Shown here one piece after another: positions 43,307-54,644 of a stretch of 64,000 bases of DNA. Under the pieces are notes generated by a model, which was not told the origin of the DNA, made no database searches, and was given only the letters and a program-made list of their open reading frames with translations. The position numbers and the translations under genes were made by a program. Source of the stretch: Heloderma charlesbogerti. Its lineage: Eukaryota > Chordata > Lepidosauria > Squamata > Helodermatidae. The stretch spans positions 372,001-436,000 of the forward strand of contig JANEZZ010002671.1 of the NCBI GenBank assembly GCA_026122225.1, in the 5' to 3' direction. The number at the start of each line of letters is the position of its first letter. Positions within the stretch are counted from its first letter, which is position 1.

Positions 43307-44391
43307 GCATCCTTCTGGGATGACTGTCGGAGCTGGGAGTGGGAGGCACTGCACTGCAGTGGTTTCACTCCTACTTGGATGGTTAGATCCAGAAGGTGGT
43401 CCTTGGGGAACACTGCTTGGCCCTGTGGATTCTCCAGTATGGTGTTCCGCAGGGGTTTTGTCCCCCATGCTGTTCAATAGCTACATGAAACCATTGAGTG
43501 TGGTAATCTGGAGATATGCTCTGGTAACCTCCAAGTTAGATTACTGCAATGTGGGGCTGCCTTTAAAGATGGTTCAGAAGATGCAGCTCGTGCAAAATGC
43601 AGTGGCCAGACTGATGACAGGGACCAGAAAATCTGCACACATAAGACCTACTCTGGCCCACTTGCATTGGCTGCCTATATGCTTCTGAGCCAGATTCAAG
43701 GTGCTGGTTTGAACCTATAAAGCCTTACACGGCTCGGGACCACAGTATCTGACAGAGTGCCTCTCCCAGCTCAAACATACCCATACACTGCGCTCAACAT
43801 CTGAGGTCCCCCTCCAGGTGCCTACTCCAAGGGAGGCTCGGAAGACAGCAACAAGGGAGAGGACCTTCTCAGTGGTGGACCCCCAGTTGTGGAATGACCT
43901 CCCCAATAAGGCCCGGCTTGCGCCAGTATTGTTATCTTTTCAGCGCCAGGTCAAGACTTCTCTCTTTTCTTAGGCATTTGGCAGCATATGAATAGTTTTG
44001 ATTGATCTTGGATGTGTTTTATGATTTGGCTGATTGCTCGAAGTTGCTTTTAGATATATATGTTCTCTTTGTGTATGCTGTTTGTGTGCTTTTTATATTT
44101 TAAATTTTGCATATTATATTTTTAATGTTCTAACCTTTGTAAACTGCCCAGAGAGCTTCAGCTATGGGCGGTATAGAGCTGTAATAAAATGATGATGATG
44201 ATGATGAACTCCAAAAATTTGTGTATGAAGCTGGTTTTCTACATCCATTTCAATCTGACTTCAGGTCTGGTATTAGAACAAAAACTGCCTTGGCTACCCT
44301 GTGCTGGGAGATGGACAGAGGGAATTTGACCCTATTGGTTCTCTTGGACCTTTCACCTGCTTTTGATGTCATCAACCATGGTGTCCTTCTA

Positions 44392-46200
44392 AACATCCGG
44401 TCGGAGCCATGTTGTCCTGGCAGCAACTTGCGGAGCTCTGCAGGTTGCTTATCTCAAACAGCTATGAAAAGGTTGAGAAACCTTTTTATCTTCCCCTGGA
44501 ATTAAAAGGGGAGGCTTACAGTACCATCCAGATGAAATCTTGGAAGAACAGCTGCTTCTGCGGAGAAACAGATGGCCTGGAATCTAAGGTTAGACACCAG
44601 AGTATCATCTACTGAATGCTGTTTGAAACTCCTAAGCAATTAGGAGACAGGACAGACGGCTCCAAAAGAATTTCTGAATTTAAACTACCAGCAATATCTG
44701 AAGATTTGCAATTAAATCTGCTTAAATGTTTGTTTTTCTGTTTCTGCAATCATACTTGCTTGTTGTGCTTTTGAAAGTGGAGGATGGCAGTACCACAGGA
44801 AAAAAAGAAAGGCTTGGGAATGTCATCTACCCCCCCCCCCCCAATTACTCCCTCAGCAAAGGTTTCTAGAAATGCCGGAGATGAAGAGGAGTTGCCTGCT
44901 TTGATAAAAACTATGTCTTCTCAGCTATCAGTGCAGTCAAAGAAGCTTGAAACAATTCAGAACTCAATCGTTGCCCTTTAAGGGGCTGTGGACTTAATTA
45001 ATATCTCTTTTCAAAAGATGGAATCGAAGGTTAATGCCCTCAAAGATCAGGTTATTGCTCATGAAACTGCCATGGAAGCTTTTCATAATTTCTACTTGAT
45101 ACTGAGCAGGCATATCATGTTCCTGTTTCAATACATGGCACTAAAGGGACTTTGGGGACTGTTACTGTTCAATTTTCACAAGTATCTACAAAAAATTATC
45201 TTATAAGTCTGGCAAGAGAACGAGGTGAGCTTCAGTGCGGACAAGCAAATGACAAGATTATGCTCTTTCCTGATTATATTAAAGAAATCGCTGACAAGAA
45301 GGCAATTTACCAAGGCGAGAAGTTTGGCAAAGCAAATGAACCTGCAATATCATATTAAATATCCAGCTATATTTTGCATTCTTTTTGAAGGCCAGATGAA
45401 AAGGTTTTTAAATCCTGATGCTGCAGAGACATTCCTTAGTGGTATTAAAATTAAAACAGGGAACCAACTCTCTCAGCCTCCTCAGCTGGAATTTAGACAT
45501 CTTTACTGTTCTTTTGAAGCACTGCTTGGGCTATAGCTGATAAGATGTCTAGGCAGTATGCCAGAGTAAATGTTTGCATATTTCTGTTTTCTTTCTCCTT
45601 TTTTGTTATAAACGCCTGCTTGTGTGTATATGTGTGTGTACACATATAAATATATTGCTAGATATATTACTTAAAATATACAAATGGTTTGTTTTTGTTT
45701 TTTTATCTTTGTCTTAAAAAAAATCTTTCTATTATTATCACCATCATCATGGGATTATGATTATTACTATTCCTTGCTAGCTAAACCCTTAATGTTTATT
45801 AATAGGTGTTAACTGAATGGTAATATATGGCCAATGGAAATGGATTGTTTGCTCCCGTTCCTTTGCTGTAAGGCTGAGGTTATGACACTGAAAGCTAAGG
45901 TTCATTGTCTGTGGTGCAGCGGATTGAAGATTTAATAACACCTGCAGTATTTGGAAGAGTGCTGTATAGGTATAATCTGTAATTGGATTTATATTTGGAT
46001 ATTTGGTTTGCTTTTAGATACAATCCCATTTCTCTCTCTCTCTCTTTTTTTCCCTTCTTCTTTTGCTATCCTTCCTTTTTCCTTTCCTCAGAATACTGTA
46101 TTGTTGGAAACTGAAGATTCTGATTATGTTGTTGGTATTGTTTATTTCATGTATAAAAATAAAATAAAAACAGACTTTTTAAAAAAAACAACAAAAAAAC
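44392..46200 (+). mobile_element. Half-L1 (ORF1-only, HAL1-like) retroelement
   Basis: Flanked by the 16-bp duplication CCATGGTGTCCTTCTA (44376-44391 and 46201-46216) and ending in an A-rich tail, so it was retrotransposed as one unit. It holds L1 ORF1-type sequence only and passes into AT-rich 3' UTR with no endonuclease or reverse transcriptase. Confidence 0.82.
44784..45536 (+). pseudogene. L1 ORF1p-like coding region, broken
   Basis: Starts MAVPQEKKKGLGMSS. A coiled-coil stretch follows (LIKTMSSQLSVQSKKLETIQ, a stop, then INISFQKMESKVNALKDQV). The central RNA-recognition region is largely missing. The C-terminal domain is recognisable in two frames (IMLFPDYIKEIADKKAIY; YPAIFCILFEGQMKRFLNP, DAAETFLSG), matching the conserved end of L1 ORF1p, an RNA-binding trimer. 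Confidence 0.75.
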
Positions 46201-46230
46201 CCATGGTGTCCTTCTAGATAGGCTATCTGA

Positions 46231-46449
46231 AAGTGGAGGCTGGTGGCTCTGTTTTCAGTGGGGCTTGGAATCCATTCTGGGCTTCAGTCAGAACCAGCCA
46301 GAACTCCAAAGAAGCTATCCAAGGTGCTGGACCTATTTTGGGACTAGGGTTCAGCACCTTGGATACCTCCTTTAGAGTTCTGGCTCGTTCTGACTGAAGC
46401 CCGGAATGGATTCACAGCCCCAAGGAAATCAGACCCACCAGCCTCCACT
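46231..46449. mobile_element. Foldback MITE
   Basis: Two arms of about 103 bp, nearly 90% identical when inverted (AGTGGAGGCTGGTGG ... CCAAGGTGCTG), around a loop of about 15 bp. No coding capacity. Flanking duplication not clear. Confidence 0.85.
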
Positions 46450-46577
46450 GCTGATGGAGTGGGGATGTGGGGGCACTAGCATTGCAGTAGTACTGCTCCT
46501 ACTTGGATGGTTGATTCCAGAAGGTGATGCTGGGTGATTACTCCTCTACCCTGAGGCAGTTCCTCAGGACTCTATCT

Positions 46578-46702
46578 CAAGGGTGGGCAGAGAGTAGCTC
46601 TCCAGATCTTCTGAACCAACTCCCAGATTCCTAACTCTTGACCATGCTGACAGGGGCTTCTGGGAGTTGAAGTCCAAAACACCTACCCACCCCTGCTCTG
46701 TT
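46578..46702. repeat. MITE related to 38125-38262
   Basis: Ends AGGGTGGGCAGAGAG and CTACCCACCCCTGCT are inverted. The centre TTGACCATGCTGACAGGGGC with GGGAGTTGAAGTCC is a common squamate motif. Confidence 0.65.
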
Positions 46703-46782
46703 TTATCCCCCATGCTTTCCAACATCTACATGGGACAGGTTATCTGGGGATGTGGGCTGAGTATAACCAATATGCAGATGAC

Positions 46783-47333
46783 TAGTTCCCCTCTCCTCAG
46801 CACTGGTTAGGCCTCATCTGGAGTACTGTGTCCAGTTCTGGGCACCACATTTTAAGAAGGATGCAGACAAACTGGAGAGAGTTCAGAGGAGGGCAACAAA
46901 GATGATCAGGGGACTGGAAACAAAGCCCTATGAAGAGAGACTGAAAGAACTGGGCATGTTTTGCCTTGAGAAGAGAAGACTGAGGGCAGATATGATAGCA
47001 CTTTTCAAGTACTTGAAAGGTTGTCCCAGAGAGGAAAGCCAGCATCTCTTCTCAATCATCCCAGAGTGCAGGACACGGAATAATGGGCTCAAGTTACAGG
47101 AAGCCAGATTCCAGCTGAACACCAGAAAAAACTTCCTGACTGTTTTTTCGACAATGCAGCCAATTACCTAGGGAGTTGGTGGGCTCTCCCACACTGGACG
47201 CATTCAAGACGAGGCCAGATAGCCATCAGTCGGGGATGCTCTGACTTGGATTCCTGCATTGAGCAGGGGGTGGACTCAATGGCCTTGTAGGCCCCTTCCA
47301 ACCCTACAATTCTATGCTATCATTCTATGACAC
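46783..47333 (+). mobile_element. CR1 LINE 3' fragment
   Basis: Plus strand: [20 protein letters not shown] (46902) to the complete CR1 3' terminus at about 47330. Splits the YADD region of the surrounding L2; ATGAC on both sides may be a target duplication. Confidence 0.9.
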
Positions 47334-47610
47334 CCACCTCTACCTCTCCTTTTCATCTAATATAGGTGAGTCAGTAGATATATGAACCATTGCTTGGGCA
47401 GAGTACAGGTTTGTGGACTGGATGGGGGTCAATAAACTGATATTCAATCCAAACAAGACAGAGGTACCGTTTGTGGGTGGTTCATCTGTCTGGTCAAGCA
47501 GCATTTACCCTGGTCTTGAGGGAGGTGCACTCCTCCTAAAGGATCAGGTTTGTACTTTGGGATGCTCTTGGATCCATGGTTATCTTTAGAAGTATAGGTG
47601 GTCTCAGCAG

Positions 47611-47925
47611 CTTGGAGCATCTTTTCATCAGCTTAGGCTGATAAACCAACTGTGACCTGACCTTGGGGGTTTTGAACTTCTTTAATCCCAAAGGCTGAAT
47701 TCCATTTTGGAGAAGATCTTGAGGAGGCACATTACAGTGGGGGTGGGGCCAAAGGCGAAAGGGGTAGGGCAAAGACACCAGAATATTTGAGCTTAAAGCT
47801 CTTACTGCCCATAATTAAACTTTAGGAGAGGCATTTCAGTCATTCAGGATGGAGAAAGAAGTGCACAAAAGCTGGGAAACTACCAAATGATGAGAGTTCT
47901 GGGAAGGGGGTGGGGCCATCTGAGG
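47611..47925. other. Unclassified intron
   Basis: No coding frame or recognised repeat. A GGGGGTGGGGCCA motif occurs near 47740 and again near 47910. Confidence 0.35.
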
Positions 47926-50065
47926 AACGACAACCTTTCAAGTACTTGAAAAGCACTATCATATCTCCCCTCAGTCTTCTCTTCTCAAGGCAAAACATGC
48001 CCAGTTCTTTCACTCTCCTCATAAGGCTTTGTTTCCAGTCCCCTGATCATCTTTGTTACCCTCCTCTGAACCCTCTCCAGTTTGTCTGCATCCTTCTTAA
48101 AGTGTGGTGCCCAGAACTGGACACAGTACTCCAGATGAGGCCTAACCAGTGCTGAGGAGAGGGGAACTAGTACTTCCCGGGATTTGGAAGCAATGCTTCT
48201 ATTAATGCAGCCCAAAATAGTATTTGCCTTTTTGGCAGCCACATCACATTGTTGGCTCATATTCAGCTTGTGATCGACAACAATTCCAAGATCCTTCTCT
48301 CTTGTAGTGCTGTTGAGCCACGTACCCCCCATCTTGGAACTGTGCATTTGGTTTCTTTTTCCTAGGTGCAGAACTTGGCATGTATCCCTATTAAATGTCA
48401 TTCTGTAGTTTTCTGCCAAGCGCTCCAGTCGATCCAGATCACTTTGAATTTTGTTTCTGTCTTCCAAAGTATTAGCTATCCCGCCCAATTTTGTGTCATC
48501 TGCAAATGTGATCAGCATTTCCTGCACCTCCTCCTCCAAGTCATTAATAAAAATGTGGAAGAGCACTGGGCCCAGGACTGAGCCCTGCGGTACCCGACTC
48601 GTTACCTCTCCCCAGTTTGAGAAGGTCCCATTGATAAGCACTCTTTCAGTCCGATTCTGTAGCCAACTGTGGATCCACCGGATCGTTGTTTCATCTAGCC
48701 CACTTTGAGCGAATTTGCTCATCAGGATATCATGGGGCACTTTGTCGAAAGCTTTGCTGAAGTCGTGGTATATGACGTCTACAGCATTCCCACGGTCCAC
48801 AAGGGAGGTGACTTGATCAAAAAATGAGATCAGTTTGGTCTGGCAGGACTTGTTTTTGACAAATCCATGTTGGCTCTGAGTAATCACTGTGTTGTTTTCA
48901 AGGTGCTTCCAGATGGATTGCTTTATCATCTGCTCCAGAATTTTCCCTGTGATTGATGTCAGACTGACTGGTCTGTAGTTCCCAGGTTCCGCCTTTTCAC
49001 CCTTGTTGAAGACAGGGACAACATTAGCCCTCCTCCAGTCATCTGGCACTTCACCCATCCTCCATGATTTCTCAAAGAGAATAGACAGTGGTTCTGAGAG
49101 TTCTTCTGCCAGTTCCTTGATTACTCTAGGATGCAGTTCATTTGGCCCTGGAGATTTGAACTCATTCAAAGTAATGAGGTGTTCCTTGATCATATGCCTA
49201 TCGATCTCAAGCTGCAATCCTGCCCCTTCAGCCTGTACTTCGCCTTTGCCATGGGGCTCATAGACCCTCTTTTGGGAGAAGACTGAGCCAAAGTAGGAAT
49301 TGAGCACCTCAGCCTTTTCTTTGTCATCTGTTATTGTTTTGCCATCCTTATTTAATAGCTGAACCACCATTTCTTTCCTCTGCCTTTTACTATGCACGTA
49401 GCTGAAGAAAGCCTTTTTGTTGCTTTTAGCATCCCTCGCTAACCTCAGCTCGTTTTCAGCTTTAGCCTTCCTGACGCCATCCCTGCAATTCTGTGCTACC
49501 TGTCTATATTCTTCCTTTGTTACTTGGCCTTCAGGTAATCCCTAAGCTTTTTGTGAAGCCACACTGGCTTCTTCTGTTGTCTTCCACCTTTTCTTCTTGT
49601 TGGAATTGTTTGTGATTGTGCCTTGAGAATTTCCTTTTTTAAAAGCTCCTACCCATCTTGTACTCCTTTTCTCGTTAGCGTCGCTTGCCATGGGACCTTA
49701 CTGATCATTGTTCTGAATTTATTAAAATCAGCTTTCCTAAAATCCAGGGTTTGGATTTTGGATCCAGTTTGACTACACTCGGCTTTTGCTTCCCTTAGAA
49801 CCAAGAACTCAAGTACAGCTTGGTGGCTTTCCCCCAGACTTCCTGCAACTGCTACTTTATCCACTAAGTCATCTCTGTTGGTTAGGATCAAGTCAAGGAT
49901 AACCGATCCTCTAGTTCCTTCCTCTACTTTCTGCAGAAGGAAGTTATCCGCCACACAAGTCAGGAATTTCCTGGAGGGGCCATGTTTTGCAGAATTTGTC
50001 TCCCAATTCTGCAAAATTGGAGAATTGTACTGTAGAAGCATCTCACTGTAGAAGCATCTCACCTA
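47926..50065 (-). mobile_element. CR1 LINE, longest open reverse-transcriptase frame in the window
   Basis: The minus-strand frame 49397-47985 is open for 470 codons. It covers the end of the linker (NSYFGSVFSQKRVYEPHGKG), reverse transcriptase (ELHPRVIKELAEELSEPLS, RPVSLTSITGKILEQMIKQS, VIYHDFSKAFDKVPHDIL, FADDTKLGG) and maturase-like C-terminal region. Catalytic FADD is intact; LDFSKAF reads HDFSKAF. 50062-49649 continues upstream into the endonuclease end (RKFLTCVADNFLLQKVEEG, LDLILTNRDDLV). The 3' terminus is cut off at about 47926. Confidence 0.93.
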
Positions 50066-50089
50066 CTTGGACCATAAGGTCATTCTCCA

Positions 50090-50400
50090 ATGTCCTCTTC
50101 TAGGTGCCCCTGCCAAATGAGACAAGGCAGGTATCTACAAGAGAGAGGGCCTTTTCAGTAGTGGCACTTTGCCTATGGAATGGCCAGAGAGGCTTGCTGG
50201 TGGCTCTGTTATGTTTTCAGAGGTTTTTATTCTCCCAGGCGTTTTAAGAACTATTTTAATGCATTTAGATCTTTGCATTGATCTATTTTTCTGCTGGTTT
50301 TACTTTGGTTTTATTACATACTGCTCTGTTTCATCACTTGCTGCTGGTTTTATCATGGTTTTATTATGAGCTCCTTTATTATCATTGCTTTATGGATCAT
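50090..50400 (+). repeat. L2-type LINE 3' fragment
   Basis: Resembles 6290-6660: TACAAGAGAGAGGGCCTTTT, TATGGAATGGCCAGAG and a T-rich tail with repeated GCTGGTTTTA-type units. Confidence 0.6.
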
Positions 50401-50479
50401 GACTACACAATGCTGAATCTGCTGGAGTGCATCTGGGAGGAAGTGGATTTTGCAACCACCCAAGTGCTTTATACCTCTA

Positions 50480-51130
50480 CTGTGATGAACGTGCAAGTGT
50501 AAAACATGCCACATACGAACATGCAAATGCAAGTGGTTCTCAGTGATTTATGCAAGTGTGAAAAGATATCACAATGCACCTTAAATAACAAACCCAATTT
50601 CAAAAATTTACTTGCATTTATCAGTGGAAAATGTATGCTATTGTTTGAATGTAGTCTCTAATTCAGTGTTAAATAAATATTTGTTTTCATTTTTATTCCT
50701 TCTTCCTCCAAAGAAATCTGGATACTGTACATATTCTCCACACCTATTATACTCACAACAATCTTTTGAGGTAGGTTAGTCTAAGAGATGGTGACTGTCC
50801 CGTGTGCACCTGGTGACAAGTTCATAACTGAGCAGGGATTTGGACCCACATATTCCTGCTCCTAGTCTGGCATTCTATCTACTAGACCATACAGGTGGTA
50901 ATAGTGGCTAGTAATAGTTCTTCTACCCATCTTCGCTTAAAAAAAAAAACACCCTAAATTTTGCCACCAAAATGAGCTTTCTACATGCATTCCATTCATG
51001 AGTTATTCCATAATCCCATGTTGGAAAATGGCACTTACACAGTTCATACAAAAGAATGGGCATGTCTACCCAAGCTAAATGTGCTCCTATATGGGTCTGA
51101 AGGACATGCAAACATTATGATCCTCAGCAT
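50480..51130 (-). repeat. 0.65-kb repeat, inverse copy of 37140-37800
   Basis: Reverse complement of the plus-strand copy including its CORE-SINE-like centre (50690-50930). It carries an extra ~25 bp near 50990-51015 and a longer A run at 50939-50949. Confidence 0.85.
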
Positions 51131-51459
51131 ACCTATTTTTTCACGGGGGTCTATGGCAGATCCTGGACACAACTGACTAGTTCCTCTCTACTTCTGTTTT
51201 CTGCCTAAAGATGGAGACAGTTCTGAGTAACAGCTGGATGTTATATTTTTGAAAATGGGTGGGGGTGGGGGTCAACCATTGATTGTTTCTTCATCCCAGC
51301 AGTCCTAGGTGCAACCTGAAACTATCACACTACCTGATAGATCCTACTATGAATGTCTGCAACCTCCACCCATATTCCGGCTTAAGACTCTGGCCATGTA
51401 GACTTTATGACTTCAACATGAAGTCAGACTTTTTTTCTCCTCTCCTGAATTTTATAACA

Positions 51460-51660
51460 TCTTGCATGATGAAGAGATCTAGAGAGCTTGAAAACCTGCA
51501 CATTCTTTGTGACCTCTGAGTTGGCCTAATAAAGTTATTGCCCTGGTATGGCTATTACTATAATTGTGTTATTAAGATTATAATGGTTTTGTATTGCTTT
51601 CATATGAATTATTGGACATTGCTTGAGGCAGAGAACTTGGGTATACATTTTATAAATAAA
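51460..51660 (+). repeat. Penelope-like or related retroelement tail
   Basis: TGCATGATGAAGAGATC, GAGAGCTTGAAAACCTGC and GTTGGCCTAATAAAGTTATT resemble a widespread reptile tail with a hammerhead-like core. 51131-51459 shows nothing recognisable. Confidence 0.4.
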
Positions 51661-51809
51661 TAAGCTATCATAGCAGAAAAGGTGAAAGAAGCCTCCAAAG
51701 CAGATAGATGATTAGAGCTCCCAATATTTGGGTTATTTGGAGGGGAGAGGAAGGGAGGGGCTGTGATACAACTATATGCCATCTTCTCCTTTCCACCCAA
51801 TGAGATCAA

Positions 51810-54590
51810 GTTAGTTAGTTATTAGATTTATTAGCCACCCATCTGGCTGGCTACCCAGCCACTCTAGGCTGCATACAATACAAACAACAACACGAAATAC
51901 AACAAATTTACATAATCAACTGAACAAAACAACACTGCTAAAAAAATAATAAAACCTTAACCCACCCTAAATGCCCACCTGAACAGCCACGTTTTCAATG
52001 TCAGGCAGGAGTTCATCAAAGAGGGGGCATGATGGAGGTCACTAGGGAGGGAATTCCACAGAGTGGGGGCCACCACAGAAAAGGCCCTCTCCCTAGTCCT
52101 CACTAACCTAGCTGTCCTGGCTGACATAAGACAGACAGATGGCCTTCCGAGGCCGATCTCGTTGAGTGGCATCCCTGGTGTTGCTGGAGGCGCTCCCTTA
52201 AGATAGACTGGGATGGAACCATATAGGGTTTTAAAGGTCTGCCAACACCTTGAATTGGGCCTGGAAAACAACTGGTAACCAGTGCAACTCCTTCAGCACT
52301 GGAGTGATGTGGTCTCGCTGATGGCTGCCTTTAATCAAGCGAGCCACCACGTTCTGCACCAGCTGCAACTTCCAAACTGTCTTCAAGGGCAACCCCACAT
52401 AGAACGCATTGCTGTAGTCTAGGCGAGAGGAGACCAGGGAATGAACTACTTCCTGACTGTTAGAGCAATACGACAATGGAACCAATTACCTAGGGAGGTG
52501 GTGGGCTCTCCCACACTGGAGGCGTTCAAGACGAGGCTGGACAGCCATCTGTCCGGGATGCTCTGACGTGGATTCCTGCATTGAGCAGGGGGTTGGACTC
52601 GATGGCCTTGTAGGCCCCATCCAACCCTGCTATTCTATGATTCTATGATTCTACTGATGGGAGCAGATGGTCAGGAAGGTAGGGGCGCAGCCGCTGTATC
52701 AGATGGAGTTGGTACAGCGCTGTCCGGCTCACAGCTGACACCTGAGCCTCTATGGACAGCTGGGAGTCTAAAATGACCCCGAGACTGTGGACCTGGTCCT
52801 TCAGGGGCAGCCGCATCCCACTGAACATGAGCTCAACATCCTCCAATCTCCCCTTGTCTCCCACAAGAAGTACTTCAGTTTTGCTGGAGTTCAGTTTCAA
52901 CTTAACTCTTTCCATCCAGCCACTCACTGACTCGATACTTGGACAGGGTTTTTACAGCCAACCTTGGCAAGGATTTAAATGAGAGGCAGAGTTGCGTGTC
53001 ATCCATATATTGGTGACACTGCACCCCAAACCTCCTGATGACAGCTCCCAGGGGCTTCAAGCAGATGTTAAATAGCATCAGGGAGAGAATAGAACCCTGT
53101 GGCACCCCAGAAGTGAGCAGCCAAGGGTCTGAAGTCTCCTCCCCTAGAGCTACCTTCTGGTACCTGCCAGAGAGGAAGGAACGGAACCACCGTAATACAA
53201 TGTCCCGTATGCCCAACCCCTCCAGGCGGTCCAGGAGGATACCATGGTCGACGGTATCAAAAGCCACTGAGAGATCAAGGAGAACAAGAAAGGAGCATTC
53301 GCCCCTATCCAGAGCCCTTCCCATATCATCCACCAAGGCAGCCAAGGCCATTTCTGTCCCATGCCCAGGCCTGAAGCCTGACTGAAATAAATCCAGATAA
53401 TCAGCTTCTTCCAAGTGTGCCTGCAACTGCAGTGACACTACCTGCTCAATCACCTTGCTCAAAAACGGCAGAATCGAGACCGGGCGAAAGTTGTTCAAGT
53501 CTTGGGAATCCAAGGAGGGCTTCTTTAACATTAGGTTTACCACCGCCTCCTTGAGGGCTGATGGCATCACTCCCTCCTCGAGGGAAGCATTCAAGTCTCT
53601 CCCTGCAGCTCATAATGAGCCAAGATCGGCAAGGATCAAGTAAGCATGTGGTCAGCCTTAAAGATGAAAGCACCTTGTCCACTTCCTCAGAAGGAAGAAT
53701 TTGGAATCCATCCCACACAATTGGTCTGCCATTGGCCGCCCCTTGTTCACTAACTGTATCCACAGCGCACGGAATAGCCCTCCTCATCCGGTCAATTTTA
53801 TCTGCAAAGTGCTTTGCAAACTCATCACAGGAGGCCTTAGAATGCTCCATTGGTTCCAGAAGAACTGGACCAAACAGGTTCTGGACCACTTGGAACAGCC
53901 TCCTAGGACAGCACTCTGTGGATGCAATAGAGGCAACATAAAAATTCTTTTTTGCTGCTCTTATTGCCATGTGGTAGTCTAAAGCTACAGCTCTAACCCG
54001 TGACCGATCATCTTCGGAGTGAGATTTCTGCCACCAGCGCTCTAGCCATCTCACCTCCCGCTTCAGAGCTCGCAACCATGGGGTAAACCATGGCGCAGTC
54101 TGAGCTCTGTTCTGGGGTGTTTCAGAGCCACCCAGTCTAATGCCCCGGTGATTGCAGCATTCCAGCCATTCACCAGGGTCTCAACCAAGCGGCCGTTTGC
54201 GTGCTCCAAAGAATTCCCAAGCACAGTCAGGAATCCATTTGGATCCATAAGGCGCCTGGGGCAGACCATCTTCATGGGTCCTCCAGCCCTGCGGAGGGGT
54301 TGTGGAACCAAGAAGTCCAACCCTAGCAGGTAATGTCTGACCATGACAAGGGAGTGGTGGATATACCCCTGATTTCCAGATCACTCCCCACCTGTCTGGA
54401 AACAAGCACAAAGTCTAATGCATGACTGGCTACATGGGTGGGCCCAGCTGGAATAGGGTGCAGCTCTCAGGAAGTCATGGTCTCCATGAAGTTCTGAGGC
54501 ACTCCCATGAGGATGGCCTCCAAATGAACAATGAAGTCCCCCAACCCAACAAGTTAGGGGACTGCACACGCACATATAGGAAACTTTAAA
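51810..54590 (-). mobile_element. L2 LINE (minus) interrupted by a CR1 3' end
   Basis: Read right to left: 5' remnant to 54590, linker (54344-54063, KMVCPRRLMDPNGFLTVLG), RALKREVRWLERWWQKSH (54075-53446), reverse transcriptase (53594-52902: FRPVSILPFLSKVIEQVV, LFQSGFRPGHGTEMAL, LDLSVAFDTVDHGILLDRL, SGVPQGSILS, YMDDTQL), C-terminus (52927-52643; 52485-52231), 3' UTR to 51810. The catalytic Asp pair is intact (YMDD) but frameshifts are present. CR1 inserted at 52443-52653. Confidence 0.92.
52443..52653 (+). mobile_element. CR1 3' end inserted in L2
   Basis: Plus strand from TTCCTGACTGTTAGAGC to TTCTATGATTCTATGATTC. It divides the C-terminal region of the minus-strand L2 into two parts that match up when it is removed. 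Confidence 0.92.
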
Positions 54591-54644
54591 AAGAATAGCA
54601 TCAAATATTGCAAGGTGGGCAATAACAATACTAAGACTACTTAC

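Larger units (their letters stand above)
39147..44206 (+). mobile_element. L2 LINE split by a hAT-like insertion and a gypsy solo LTR
   Basis: Endonuclease at 39147-39790 (LNARLVQNKIILTHDLI, DLACITKTW, VAGHTLDLVVSTG). Linker at 41700-42470 (KMVCPYKLMDPDSFQWALG). Reverse transcriptase at 42480-42776 (LDPFQSGFRPGFGTETAL, LLDLSVAFDTINHG), continuing after 43306. C-terminus at 43500-43700 (VTSKLDYCNVGLPLK). 3' UTR ends in (GAT)n at 44191-44206. The catalytic YADD region is deleted near 43505. Insertions: 39851-41691 and 42777-43306. Confidence 0.88.
44208..47610 (+). mobile_element. Second L2 LINE fragment with three insertions
   Basis: Reverse transcriptase pieces: 44208-44391 (FLHPFQSDFRSGIRTKTAL, LLDLSPAFDVINHG), 46217-46230, 46451-46782 (ending at the catalytic YADD) and 47334-47610 (THLYLSFSSNIGESVD, NPNKTEVPFVGG). 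Interrupted by a half-L1 (44392-46200), a foldback element (46231-46449) and a CR1 (46783-47333); a MITE also lies at 46578-46702. Confidence 0.82.

Noticed and set aside
47985..49397. 470-codon minus-strand ORF as a host gene
   Set aside because: It is CR1 reverse transcriptase with all family motifs and sits in CR1 nucleotide sequence.
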